DNA of 57,502 nt. Source: Hofstenia miamia. Taxonomy: Eukaryota; Xenacoelomorpha; Acoela; Hofsteniidae. The translations under genes were made by a program, and so were the position numbers. The notes beneath the pieces were generated by a model. It was not told the DNA's origin, ran no database searches, and was given only the letters and a program-made list of their open reading frames with translations. Below are positions 45,659 through 57,502 of the stretch, piece by piece. Numbering within the stretch: the stretch's first letter is position 1; each line of letters begins with the position of its first letter. The stretch covers positions 143,281 to 200,782 of the forward strand of contig CABFPE010000113.1 of NCBI GenBank assembly GCA_900660155.1. Direction: 5' to 3'.

Positions 45659-46580
45659 CAATTCTTACTAAGCATATTTATATTTAAATTTTAGCAAACA
45701 TACTCCTATTCTGATTTCTTAAAGCTAAAAAATAATTATTTTCAAAAGATTTAGAAAGTTTTGATATTTTGCAATATTTTCAAGTGAATTTTTTTAGTAT
45801 TAAAGTTAGAAAATTCTGAGAACTAAAAAACCCTGCTTTAAAACAGGCCATTGATGCCTAGAAGAAAGTGTCTGTTGATTCTTAGTACTTAACAATGAAT
45901 ATTTGTCATTCAATTTAGAAAAATTGGAATTTCTATTCAAGTGTTTATTATTATGTGTATTCAATTTCTTTGAATGTAGCTTTAGGAGTTTAGTTAGTAA
46001 GCTTTGTCACTGTAAAATGGCAAGCTTGTATTACTTTTGTAGCATTTAACCCATTAAATATAAATATTTCTTTAGCAACTTTTGTATTGTTACATGGTAT
46101 AAAAAATTTCCATTTAGATTGAAATAAATTAATCCTAAATTGAGCAATACAACACTCATTATTTGGAATTCATTTTTGAGGAACAAAATACATATGTTTT
46201 AGAAAGCTAGAATATTACTATTTTGGTCAAAATACTATATTTGATATTAATGGCTTGATTCATAATTTCTAAGTAAATTGTTTCTGGGAAGTTAATTCAT
46301 GTGAAAATTGCAGTAAATAGAAAATCTTGGAATATAAAATTAATGTTCTCTTCTGTGTGGTGTATAGATATATTTCATTAATGGGATGATTCATTAACTG
46401 ATCATCAATCAAGATGTTTCAATAACAGGATGTTCTACTAACCAATTTTTTTACTAAATAGATGTTTCCCTTAGATTGTAGAAGATAACCCTGTAGAAAC
46501 TTTCAGGTATAACTAGTAAAGCAAACCCAGCATTTGATAAGTATTTTCAAACCCATGCAACTTCCCAATTTCTACTTTAT
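45659..46580. other. AT-rich, CpG-free sequence, no gene seen
   Basis: No long open frame or recognised motif. Confidence 0.5.
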
Positions 46581-47940
46581 TTGTTAGACAATGCATACCA
46601 ATACTGCCTAATGCTAGATAAAAACATGAATTCTGACTATGAGTTGTCAAAAAGCAATTTCCAAAAACATTACAACACCCCACATGTGAAGCAACAGTAT
46701 TTAATTCATTTTCCCAATTCCAAAAAAATGAAAATTTTAAAATTTACAGAAACACAAACAAACCTTCTCCATATGATTGATTACCATTGATTTGCAGGTG
46801 ATTACCCCCTCAACTCATAAAAACACAGTGTTTCTTGGCTAGAAAAATGAAAATGGCAAAATTTCCATCAAAGAGGACACAAGAGTAATGTCAGATGTTA
46901 TTTACATGACAAAGAACAAAAAAAACTTAAAAAGGATCTTAGGCTTCCTCAATTATCATTGTAATTTTAATTCAAATCTGGCTAAAAAACTGCAAAAATA
47001 TTGGAATTGTTAAAATACAAATGCACATTTGGATGGAATTGGTAACACCAATAAGATGACCTGGTAACACCAATAAGAAATGTGGAAATTAATGTCAGAA
47101 ATTAAAATTTTGCAATCTTTAGTCACTCCAAAGTATGATTTACCATTCATTGTTGAATATGATGGCAGCTCAGTTGCAATAGGCACAGTATTGAGTCAAG
47201 AAAAGACAGCATTGAATAAAGGAGACAAATCTAGCATAATTGCTAGATGGATTAAAATGTTAAATGATTTTAATTTTATGATAATATTTTGAAAAAGAAC
47301 ACTCCCCTGGAATGCCTATCTTTGGACATTACTCCCATAATATGAAAGAGATCTAAAACATATGGAAAGTAAAAAATTCACTTTACATTTATCCCTAAAT
47401 TTCAATATGCATGATTTAAGCATAAATTACAGCAGTAAGCTCTCATTAAATATTTCACAAAATTAAAGGAACAGCAGAAGAAGAAATAGTATTAAAGGAA
47501 AACAAAAACAAAATATTAAAGCATATAATAGACAAAGTCAAACAGATTGTGGTGTTCACTTTCAATCCAAACACTTTGCAGGGATGACAAGACACCTTCA
47601 AGTGATACTTGAGGCAATGCAGCATATTACCACCAAGCAAATGGTGTTGTTGAATACCTAAGCCATACACTGATTGAGCTAATACATGTAATGACAAATA
47701 AGATTGGTTGTAAACACTGGTGAAAAATCATTAAGCAAGTTAAATATTTTGTAATGCCATAGTGCATAGCACAACTAAAACCACACCATTCTGATTAACA
47801 TTTAGTGAAGGTGCTTGTGCATTATTATGTATAATATTTACTGTGATGAACCAATACATGAATATACTAAAAACTTTTAAGCCACAACACTAAACAAAAT
47901 GCAACTAGATAAGAGAACACTTTCAACAAAAAATTTTTCA
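46581..47940 (+). pseudogene. gypsy-like retrotransposon pol remnant, plus strand
   Basis: In order: LKRILGFLNYHCNFNSNLAK (about 46925), the end of the reverse transcriptase or connection; YDLPFIVEYDGSSVAIG with VLSQE (47080-47215), the start of RNase H; an integrase core with TDCGVHFQSKHF (about 47540) and ANGVVEYLSHTL (about 47640), including the catalytic Asp and Glu positions. Many stops and frameshifts. Gag and the 5' part are missing. Orientation is opposite to the next element. Confidence 0.65.
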
Positions 47941-47945
47941 GGTAA

Positions 47946-48198
47946 TGTAGAATCACTGGGTGGAATCCTTTGTTTACAATTCTAGAAGAATATTCCCATG
48001 CAAATTAATTAAGTAATAATAACACATGTATCTAATTGAGGGGACAACAACTACTAGCACAAAACTACAATCAAAATAAACATCATTAAAAAATTATGTC
48101 ATCAAATTGTAATATAGTAAAAATTAACATAGAAATAGAATGCAATTAACAAATAAAAATAATTTTAGCATTGGGGTGTCTCTGAGTAACACTAGACA
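47946..48198 (-). repeat. LTR of the minus-strand gypsy-like element (3' LTR, internally deleted)
   Basis: Begins TGTAGAATCACTGGGTGG and ends ACTAGACA in plus orientation. Its first about 25 bp match 53534 onward, and about 47985-48175 match 54240-54420, so about 660 bp are missing relative to the other LTR. On the minus strand AAGGGGGA (48206-48199), a polypurine tract, directly precedes it. Confidence 0.65.
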
Positions 48199-49699
48199 TC
48201 CCCCTTATCAATTTAAATTTGCAGTAACAGGCAGATGAGAGGACCAGCTACAACTGTTGAGTTTCTTCTACCATTTGTACTGCTTACACTTCATCCCAAC
48301 TGACCAATTCTGGGAAATGAGGGCATTTAGTTACCTGCATCAAGGCTTCCCACTGTGTGAGACCTTCATTCCTTAGCCAAAATAATTTGGACAGTTCTTC
48401 CTCAGATGGAGCAATCTCTATGTAAAAATGTCATGAAAGTGTTTGTACAGTCACAAACCTTTCAGAGTGATCATTATTGTCATGCAAGCATCTACATCAG
48501 ATGTGTGAGCCTAACTGGTGTTGATTTGCATATGTGGGTAAAAGTAGATAAAAACTTCTCTTAGTGATCCCACATGAGTGGCATGATCCATAAAGGGTGA
48601 GCAAAATTCATCTACTTGCTATTGTGTCAAAATTTCCATCAAATCTTGTTTCTTTGGAGATATTGTTATGGATTGACCTGGTAGCTTTTTGCATTGAAAT
48701 GAAATAAGGGTGGAGTACCTCATCACCAACTTTGAGACAGTAGACTTACAGTACCTAAACAAGATGATTGAGAACTCAAGGGGGTTATCAAGTGCCTACA
48801 GGGCTCCTTACATTGATTAACTTATTATCTGAATTACTAAAATTAGAATTAAAGTTTTTATTTTGAATCACAAACTCCTTCTGGGCAAGTAGAGCCATTT
48901 GTAGCCCTAAGATGTGTCAGGAATGGGACACTCTGATTGTTGTCTGATCTCTGGTTCAAGGAGGCATTTGTTGCTGCAGCAAATGCAGAATCTGCTCAGA
49001 ACCCTCTATGTGTCCTCACTTTCAATCAAGGCTCCCTCAGGTATAGAATTTTGTCTCCCACATCCTGTAGAAGCATTACAGCCTGTGTTGCTGTCTATCC
49101 TCTGCCAGATGTTTCTTTGTAAATGTGTAAGTGGTGACTTGTGTTGTTTCCTTTTGATTTCATCATTACTAAACAGAGATACAATATTAAGGTCCCACAC
49201 ATTGGGATCAAATTTACTATTAGTCTTAGCCTTATGCTGAGGCATTACTTGAATATCAGTTTTCTAATTCTGCCATTAGATTGCAGTAAACATTTTTCAC
49301 ACTTGTCTATGACATTGATCATGGTGGCCTGTCAATTGTGACATATCAGGTATTAAAAGTATTTTTGGTTTGAATAATACTGAGATGTCCACATTTGTGT
49401 ACTTTCAGCACAAGATTCCATTGAAAATATTCAGGGACTGCAAGGCAGTTGACATGGCTCTTCATATACAACAAGCTTTTTTTTGTTAATCTTTCAATTA
49501 TACTGACAAAAATTTCTTCAGCCAAGCTAAAGCACTATTATCTGTTCTCACCACAAATGGTCTACCAAGAATGAAGTAACAAAATTTCTTTAAGGACTTG
49601 ACTAGGGCAAGTATCTCACACTTCATAGCTCCATAATTAATCTCAAAGGGATTAATTTTCAACTAAAGTATTGTACCAGGCTTTCTACCCCATCTTTCA

Positions 49700-50580
49700 C
49701 TTGGCTCAGTACTCTGTTAACAGCCAAGGTGTTGGCATCACAGTCAATTACAAATGGTTTCTCATAATCAGGAGTATTTAGGCTAGCAATTTTTTTCAGC
49801 ACTTGTTTGATGCAGTTGAGCTCCTTTTACTCTTACCATATCCACCAGAACTCAACACTTTTCTTCAATAGTTGAGATATGTGCCTTGTTTTATTTGCCA
49901 GCTCAGGGATAAACATCATGTAATAATTCAGGAAACCCATTAACCATTGTATATCCTTCCTTGATCTCAGCATCTCAATTTTATTTAAGAAATCCTTTGC
50001 ATCATTTTTTTATTGATGTCTTACCATGCTTAATTGTGCATCCAAGGAAAACCAGTTGATGTTATGCAAGGGAACACTTGTTACCATTTATTTTCAGTCT
50101 AGCATTGTTAAGTAAATCTAGGGTTTGGTGGAGCTTCTCCAGATGTTCTTTAAATGTATGGCTTGCTAAAAGGATATAATCATTATAAGCAGAGATTCCA
50201 TGCTCTAGGATGTTAGCTCCATCTTTTAGTACTTTGGTGACATAATACTGAAAGGTGGCAGGAGCATTACAAAGGCTGAAATCAATATATTTTCACTTGA
50301 AAAGCCCATAAGGCAAAATAATGGCAGTTTACAGGTCAAGGCAGGAAAAAAATCAATATTGGCTTGTGTTTTATAGAAGATCTTCAATGCATGGCAAAGG
50401 GTACATGTCTTTCACCATGATATCATTTAGACTCCTGTAGTCAATACACAACCTGTATTTTTCTCCCTAGCAGATGAAAACAGTAGGCACTGTATACAGG
50501 CTATTACTAGCCTGAATTATGCCACTATTGATTAATCTGTACAGAATCTTCTTATACTCTTCTTTTAAATTTTCAAGCAC
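49700..50580 (-). pseudogene. Reverse transcriptase and RNase H start of the gypsy-like element
   Basis: Minus strand: KKILYRLINSGIIQASNSLY, a stop, then YRLCIDYRSLNDIMVKDMYP (50450-50390), FSLCNAPATFQ (about 50285) and YNDYILLAS (about 50195). The last is the catalytic YxDD box with the second Asp replaced by Tyr. YEKPFVIDCDANTLAVN (about 49770) marks RNase H. The pattern is Ty3/gypsy. Confidence 0.8.
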
Positions 50581-50999
50581 CCTTCTTACAGAAGATGAAA
50601 CAGCTGTCAGTTTTTGTCTTGAATGCATTTTCTTCACCAAATGCCTGACCTGTGTTTATTGAACTTTAATTGAATACACTCCTAAGCTGGTGCAACAAAG
50701 TTGCAAGCACACTCCTTTCTTGTGAGTCCAGATGTTTGTGGGACTCAGATGCTACAACAGGGGTTCAATGTTTAAGTGGCTTCAGGAATTCACAACATGT
50801 TTGATCTGAACAGGTACAGCTATAATTACAATACCTGTATGATCCAATTTAACAGGAGTTGTTGAACTGTTCAGGACAGTTAGACAAGATTTTTCTCTTG
50901 CCACATGGCAAAGGTCAGGTGAAAATGGACTCCTTTTTGATATCCACCACATTGGCCAGCTATCATGACATTTCCATTGTATTCTTCTTCAGCAAGGAT

Positions 51000-52620
51000 G
51001 TTCACTCACTTCCAATAGTGAGGTTTGATGGTTACAGATTCCTCTAATTTCAAGAGTACTTCCTTGTCTGGCATTGCCATTATCTGCATTGGGTTTTCTT
51101 GATCCTTAATGGAGATAGTATTGGAGCCATAATCAATAATACAGTTATTACATTCAAGAAAATCACTTCCTAAGAAGATCATATGGGAGTGGCTGATCAA
51201 AAGTATCCACAACATTTAAATCAACATTAAAGAGTTCCTATTTAACTTGTAACTCCAAATTATTAACTCTTCCTTTCAATGGGATATTTCCTCTGGAGAC
51301 ATCAATGAGTTTAATGGATGCAGAAGTGGTATTATTTTGAGTTAAACAGAGTAAGCTGCAACATTCATCACTGATAATCAATGTGGAGGCTCCCATGTTG
51401 ATGGTTGCATACACTATGCTTCCATTGACCTCCACAGGGATGATGTTTTTTCTCATGAGGCTGGTGATCACCAGAACATACAGAACACATTTGTCTGGAG
51501 TCAATACTCCAGCTAGTTTGAATAGCTTAGACTCTCATTAGTGAATGTATCAGATTGATCAGAGTCCTCTATCAGATGTTCAGGTTTTTCTTCAATGATA
51601 AAGCCTTGTCAATTGATGACAATGTGAATGGCAGCACTATATTGGTCTCTCTGATGTCCAACCTGGCCACATCAATAACAGCACATTTCAGGCTCATCAT
51701 TTGTCATTGCTAGTTTAGAAGACAATTCTTTCACAGCAACAGTTGTTCCCTTGATTTCCTCAGCATCTTTATCAATTTGGGAGGAATTGTAAAGAAAGTA
51801 GTCCACACTGATGGCTTTCTGAATGAACATGGGCAAGTTGTCTTCTGGATCACACTTAAGTTCCAATCAATTTCTGAGACTAGGAGGGAATCCACAGCAA
51901 ATATATGCAAAAAAATTGTGCTGTGAGTATTCAGGGGACAGCTTACTTAATTGAAATAATCACTCCACTTGAGTAATATAGTTACACACATCATTGCCCT
52001 TTTTGAAAAACATTTCACATACAAAGGTTGTGTATTGATGTTTGATGTGCAGGGCATGGTAATAATTGTTGAAATATCTGGTAAGTAACTGACTGTTGGT
52101 TTTTATCTCTTTATTGAGCATCATACATTGATTATATGCAAGGCCTTCTAAATAAAGAGCAAAGTAGACAACAGTGCTTTCCTGGCTGATTTAGTACTGT
52201 TTCATTGTAATCTCAAACAAGAAGAACCACTCATTGAATGATTGAGCCACCTCATCAATTCTTCCAGTAAATTTGGGTAACACTGATTGCTTATGAAAAC
52301 AATCATTATCACTTGGTCAAGGCTGGAGTATGGAATGAGTGAAGCATGGTCTACAATCAGACACAGACTTATTATGAGCATGCAGGCTAGGAGTTTAGTG
52401 CTCAGTAATAGTGGGCATGGACATGGCACTGGTAGACAGCATTAAGAATGGGAGAGCAACAATCCTTCATTCCTGCTAGCTAGGGTAGCAGTGGCAGTGA
52501 CCAAAGTCAACACAGGTATTAATACTGACTGAGAGAAAGAATAAGGTTAGAAGAACAAGTTGGGGAAAAACAGCTAGGAGCAGGAAAAACATGGGGTTGC
52601 TGTTGAGACATTACCTGCAT
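51000..52620 (-). pseudogene. gag zinc knuckle and aspartic protease of the gypsy-like element
   Basis: At 51700-51650 CCY-stop-CGQVGHQRDQY is a CCHC knuckle with a stop inside and the last Cys changed to Tyr. At about 51440-51390 VNGSIVYATINMGAS is a retropepsin with the active-site D-(S/T)-G changed to N-M-G. FLGSDFLECNNCIIDYG at 51170-51115 is the protease C-terminal ILG-x-DFL motif. Upstream gag (to about 52620) is only weakly readable. Not functional. Confidence 0.7.
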
Positions 52621-53533
52621 CACCTTAGAAATCAGCTGATCACCAAAACCAGCCAACAACTTATTAAGCATTTCTCATGTAATATTACCAAGACTAGGGG
52701 CAGATGGATGCTGGTTAGGAAGGGGTGGCACTGGTGTGGTGACTGCAGCCTTCTTTGTCAAGTCTTTAATTTGAATTTGTAAAATAGTAATCACATCTTG
52801 AAACTGTTGCTCAGCCCTTTGATAGAGCATCAAAGCAATCTTAGTCTTCATCTCAAAAGTGCATCTGCTGTGACAGAGAGCTTCTCAGATGCTCAAATTC
52901 TAATTGGCAATCATCTAAGATGGGGATGATAATCTGATTAGAGGTACTGGGCTGAGCAGGGAGTGGCAGGTGAGCAGTAGCAGTGTTCAAGACTCATTTG
53001 TGATTTAGAGGAGAAAAAGAACTTGGGGAAGTCAGTAGTGATAAATTCCAATTCCAATCATTGACAGGACATGGGTTTGATTCACTCACAATTGGCCTTT
53101 GGTTAACAAGAGAAGGAGAACAAGAAACATACAGTTTTGATAAATTAACAAGAGTGCAAAGAGTAGTGTCCAGGCTAGCAGCACTTGCATGCAGAGGCCC
53201 CCTGCAGGGGAGTCAAAACAGAATAACCACTAGAGTTAGAAAAGTGAACTGTTAAAACAATAATAATAATAATTATTATTCCAGAAAATCCTCCAAAGAA
53301 TTTAAGAACAAACAGCATTAAAAATCATGACAGTGAACAGTAGGCAACCTTGTGGGTGCTTTGTATGAATCCAACATGCAACTAATAAATTAATTCCAAC
53401 ACATAAAAGTTAAAAAAGAGACAGTTACAAGAAAACAAACAAGCTAATAAACCAATAACCATTGTGGCATCCCTTCTAAGTGAGGAAGTTCATACTAACT
53501 CACCACTTGTTCATAATCACATCAGGGTCACCA

Positions 53534-54447
53534 TGTAGAATCACTGGATGGGATCCAGAGATAACTATGCCAGAGGACTTAATGTCAAGGTAGAAGGTCA
53601 CTTAGGTGAACATTTACTAGAGTAACAATGATTCTAACAGAACTAACAGGTAAGTTAAACATTAGTAATTTATCTTTATAACAAGTAACTGTTTATATCA
53701 CCACCAGAAAGAATCAAATATCCAAGATAACTAATTCCACAGCATCACATCAAAGCAATGTCCCTAGCTAAAAGTTCAGAAACTTGCTTGTGCAGTACTT
53801 CCCTATATGTCTCACAATTTATTATCTACCCAAATAGAAGGTCTCAGTAGTTGTCTTAGATCTCAGCCAATAATTAAGTAACATATAATTAACAAACATT
53901 CATGCTAGCCAACAGGCATGATTTAATCACAGTGTAATTTATTATTGGGTTCATGTACATGTTGAATTCAAAAGACAAAGTTTTATAGATTTATACATAA
54001 CTGTATACATAACCTAAATCAGTCCATGATTTGAGGGTGACCACAGTTAAAACAGCTATTTGGTGCTGCTAGAAATTCAGAAAAGGAGATTCCCAAATTG
54101 TTTGCTGATAACCTATTCCATTATCATATTAAAAAATACTTATGCAAAAATGATCAGTGAAAATAACTTGTTTTGATCAAAACAATTTTTATTAAGATAA
54201 TGTACAGGTTTGATCATATTTATACAAGAGAGCACTTTACTTACACTTCTAGAAAACAAATTCCCTTGTAAATGAATCAAGTAATAATTGAGAGGACAAC
54301 AACTATAAGCACAAAACTATAATCAAAATTAATGTCATTGACAAAATTACATCATCAGAGAGTAAGATAGTAAAAATTAATGTAGAAATATAATGCTATT
54401 AACAAATAAAAATAATTTTAGAAACAAGGAAGAGAACTAGGAATGAC
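53534..54447 (-). repeat. LTR of the minus-strand gypsy-like element (5' LTR)
   Basis: Starts TGTAGAATCACTGGATGG. The outer end is uncertain (54420-54450). It matches the other LTR at both ends, with a long middle section present only here. Confidence 0.6.
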
Positions 54448-55076
54448 AAAAAACAAGATTAAATAATGGTTAGAGACAAGCAGATAATTGTGGACTCTTA
54501 AATAAATTATATTTAATTTAATAATTTTTTAATAATTATTAACTTTTCTGTATGCATAATAGCTTTCTTTTAGCCACTCAAAGGAACTCATGATTCTTTG
54601 TTATTTTCCTATTAATATTTATATTTGACAAATGTGAAACTAAAGTTATATTGGAGTTGTTTGCACCTGAAAATTTTATTTGTTAAAATTGTGCTTTTAA
54701 GTTAAGTGCTTTAATGCATTTCTTTTTAAATGATGTAATTATATTGTAACTAAGTATGTACATGCTCTTTCTCTTTTTATTAAACTTAATGCTTAAACAT
54801 AAAACTGCCACAAAGGTCTATTTCTTTCATTTTTGAATTTTAATCCACTGTAATTATCCTAATGTTAGTAAAAATTAGTTCTTTTATTAAAATTAAATTC
54901 ATTTTGATTCAAGAAAGCTAATCTATCAACTTTTTGACAAGTATTGGAAAAAAGATCTTAGTTCTGATTTAAATGTGTAAGCCACTCATTTGCATTAATA
55001 ACATTATTTAACATTTTGGTTTTTGTTTATAATTTATAATTTAAATTGAAAAAACCTGATTTGTATGCTTTGAAGG

Positions 55077-55173
55077 TGGCAAAACTTGTGACAGAAGTAG
55101 AAGAGAAGAGAAAACAAGCAGAGAGAGAGAGAGAGTACAGCATTGGGAAGTCAGTTATAAAAAAATTAAATTA
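55077..55173 (+). CDS. Possible terminal exon (coiled-coil-like), low confidence
   Basis: After a possible acceptor (ttgaag) the frame reads VAKLVTEVEEKRKQAERERE, then YSIGKSVIKKLN and TAG. The acidic and basic heptad-like pattern looks like a coiled coil, but part of it is encoded by a (GA)n run, which gives Glu/Arg by itself. No partner exon was found. Confidence 0.15.
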
Positions 55174-56865
55174 GATAATTCAACCTATTAACTTTTTCTG
55201 CCTCATATTGAGTAGTTTACATTTAGCAGTAGTTAAACTTAATCAGTATTCCACTTAATCCAAGTTACATAATTCTATTGCATATTTTATCTGATATTTA
55301 TCCTACCATATAATTACTTTTGTACAAGCTTTATGTTACTCCATAGTGGTTTGTTTAGTTATACAACTAGCATCATGTTTCACATATCCCATCTTATTTT
55401 AAATTTGTTATATTCATTAAGATAGATGCAAGTTAAATAACTTAGACAGTTGGGATTAGTAGAATTTTGATGTTGCTGACAAGGCCCCCATATATCCTAC
55501 ATATAAGTATCCTTTACATGTAACAACATTAGCAAAATATACTAGCATACACTAAGTCAATATATTTATATGTAATGGTAGAAATTCCCAGTAAATGCCC
55601 AGTTGCAATTAGTGAAGTAAAACTCAAATGGGGAATTCAATGATTGCTTGTTATTCTCTTAAATTATGCTTTCAATCTGCCCTAAATTTGTATTAAATTT
55701 TTTGAAATTGTTGTGAAACTTTAAGATATTTTATTAATTTTTCACACTTTTACTAAGCAAATAAATTAAAGTTTTTGCTTTAACAACTGCCTTAATTCTG
55801 TTAAATTAATAAACACTCATTTACCAAGCTGAATTTTATTATCTTAAACTGTCATTGATACCAATCAAGATTCAATAAAATTTTATTTTCTTAATGAAGT
55901 TGTATCAACAATAATTATTCTAAAATTAAAATACAAAGGTGTTGAAAAATTTATGAATCATTCCTTATTACTAATTACAAACAATCATAAAGCTATTTTA
56001 AAAAGCTATTTAATAAAGAATTAGTTCAAATAAGGTTAATAAATGCAACAAATTGTAGTCACAAGCTAAAGTTGATCAGCAGCATAAGATTAAATAATAA
56101 TGAAGGTACTTTAAGACACATTCACAACCACAAACCTGTGATGGGTTCTCACTCTGCCTCCTCCTCTCCTCCAGTAGCCATTTTGTTATACAATACTTTT
56201 TCACTGAATAAAGGGACAAAATCTAAATAGATAGATTTGACTAGAATAGGCAAAGAAAATTTAGAGCTGAGCCATGATAAGTCTAATTTGCACAAGCCCA
56301 TTGCTTACACATTGTGATGTAACTGCATTAGATATTTTCAAAATTGGTTATATGGAACTAAAGAATTTCCAATTATTATATTTCCTATTTGCCTAATTTG
56401 AATTGTACAAACTGGGATATTTTCAGTTTTGAATATTTAAATATTTTTACTAATTTGTACACAGTAATTTCTGATCATTTACTGTTCAAAAGGACAATCA
56501 TGCAGACTTACTTTTATTTACTAATATTAGAAAAGTACATTGTTGTTTGTCTTTACTTGTTTTTGTTCATATAAATATGATTGAATTTTGTTATTTGATT
56601 TTGAATAATAAACTTTGCTTACTTCTTATTTTGACTATTGTTTATCTAAATTTATGCTTTGCTAACTTGTCATGACTTTGTTGAAGGTTGCCTATTTATG
56701 GTACAACTTGGCTAGTACATCCTTTGGCAGTAGGTTAGGTATACAGTTAGGTTTTTTGTTGTTAACTCAATTTATTGATTGACTAAAATTATTATTATTG
56801 CTAACACCTAAAGTGCATGAGCCAAGGTTTTAAGCACTGCACCCACAAATAATTAGGGCTTTTAT

Positions 56866-56884
56866 CTCTCTCTCTCTCTCTCTT
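56866..56884. repeat. CT dinucleotide microsatellite
   Basis: About nine CT units. Confidence 0.85.
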
Positions 56885-57017
56885 ACATAGGGCTCTAGTC
56901 TTATGTGACTTTTTTTTATGAATCTATGCTCAACTCAAATCCCTCAGTTGATGGAGAATTAGGACTTAAGATTATTTCCATGCTGATGCCATATGGTAAC
57001 CACCCAGATAACAAATT

Positions 57018-57200
57018 TTGGTCTAAACAACATTGTTTTTTAGTTGTTTTTTTATGGTTGTTTTAACATTGAAATGGTCCCTTTTGACTGGTCTAAACAA
57101 CATTGTTCCAACAACGTCACAATAGGTTGTTTTTTGGTTGTTTTTTCTGAATAAAAAAGCACTATTTTTAGGTCATAACAACGTTATTTTATGTTGCCCA
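57018..57200. repeat. Repeated GGTCTAAACAACATTGTT units
   Basis: GGTCTAAACAACATTGTT occurs at 57020 and 57090. Related CAACAACGTCAC (57110) and ATAACAACGTTATTTTATG (57174) follow, with GGTTGTTTTTT spacers. This is a short internally repetitive element of the type common in invertebrate MITEs. Two units carry ACATTG where others carry ACGTT. Confidence 0.55.
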
Positions 57201-57502
57201 TGATTGTTCTGGCATTACTTTTATATGCAATACATCAAATTTATATTGATAATCAGTTCAAACATTGCTGCTTACACTAACATAAGCCCAACAAAGGGCA
57301 GAACAGTAATACAATAAATACATTTAATACAACATTTGCAGAAATTTTGAATGAATGTCTTGATTTTAAATGATAACAATAAGCATAAAAATCTGCCAAA
57401 TTTAACAAAAATTTAAACTTTTAAAGTTAAGTATAATTTTTAAATAATACTTTTTTAAATCATAAAGAATCTCTTCTGCCCAAATGTAACTTTTTTTATC
57501 TG

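Larger units (their letters stand above)
48207..53533 (-). mobile_element. gypsy-like LTR retrotransposon, internal region, heavily decayed
   Basis: The minus strand runs from a primer-binding-site-like TGGTGACCCTGATGTGAT (53533-53516), right after the 5' LTR, to a polypurine tract at 48206-48199. In order: gag with zinc knuckle, protease, reverse transcriptase, RNase H and a C-terminal integrase region (SEEELSKLFWLRNEGL near 48400). The order and length (5.3 kb) are those of Ty3/gypsy elements. Stops and frameshifts throughout, and key residues are lost. Confidence 0.8.
54448..57017. other. CpG-free AT-rich sequence, no clear gene
   Basis: Open frames are short and look random. A possible exon at 55077-55173 and a CT microsatellite at 56866-56884 are listed separately. 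A (GA)n run lies at about 55118-55134. Confidence 0.5.

Noticed and set aside
49006..49245. A separate gene for the 79-aa minus-strand frame
   Set aside because: It lies in order between RNase H and integrase of the gypsy-like element and is best read as part of its decayed pol.

Overview
The window looks like AT-rich nuclear DNA from a metazoan. It holds a GT-AG-spliced BTB-BACK-Kelch gene, non-LTR retrotransposon remnants, many TA-flanked Tc1/mariner-type elements, hAT, P/THAP-like and gypsy-like elements, an interstitial TTAGGG array, AT microsatellites and assembly N-runs. I cannot name the species. There is no bacterial or organellar gene content.

The backbone is one KLHL-type gene on the minus strand, from the ATG at 40712 to the stop at 3877. 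I could reassemble it as eight exons with matching phases. It encodes about 602 residues: BTB and BACK domains followed by six Kelch blades. One blade sits in a small exon (11929-12072) that no long open frame reveals. Its fifth intron is about 21.7 kb and its sixth about 6.6 kb, and both are packed with transposons. The probable product is a Cullin-3 substrate adaptor.

The sixth intron (5346-11928) carries a piggyBac-like terminus, several single-N assembly joints with duplicated flanks, a compact two-exon gene of unknown function on the same strand (8009-8578) with its own TATA-like box and poly(A) signal, and a decayed Tc1 element (9403-10727). The fifth intron (12073-33795) carries LINE 3' ends, an unidentified degraded spliced gene, a TTAGGG array, tRNA-like repeats, remnants of two hAT-type and two P/THAP-type transposases, a chain of LINE 3' ends joined by TAG repeats, a long-TIR Tc1/mariner-like element (27550-29146), a nearly intact DD34D mariner (29872-31165) and a 508-bp MITE (31499-32006).

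Upstream of the KLHL gene are a pair of long inverted repeats (about 41473-41635 and 44195-44358) enclosing a 215-base gap and a four-copy tandem array of about 180 bp.

From about 44700 to 57113 the sequence changes character. I find no CG dinucleotide in about 12.4 kb, although CG is common to the left. This block holds a large foldback and two opposed, heavily mutated gypsy-like retrotransposons, and no convincing host gene. It is either an extremely CpG-decayed (methylated) repeat block or foreign or chimeric DNA joined in assembly. This is the most striking observation in the window.
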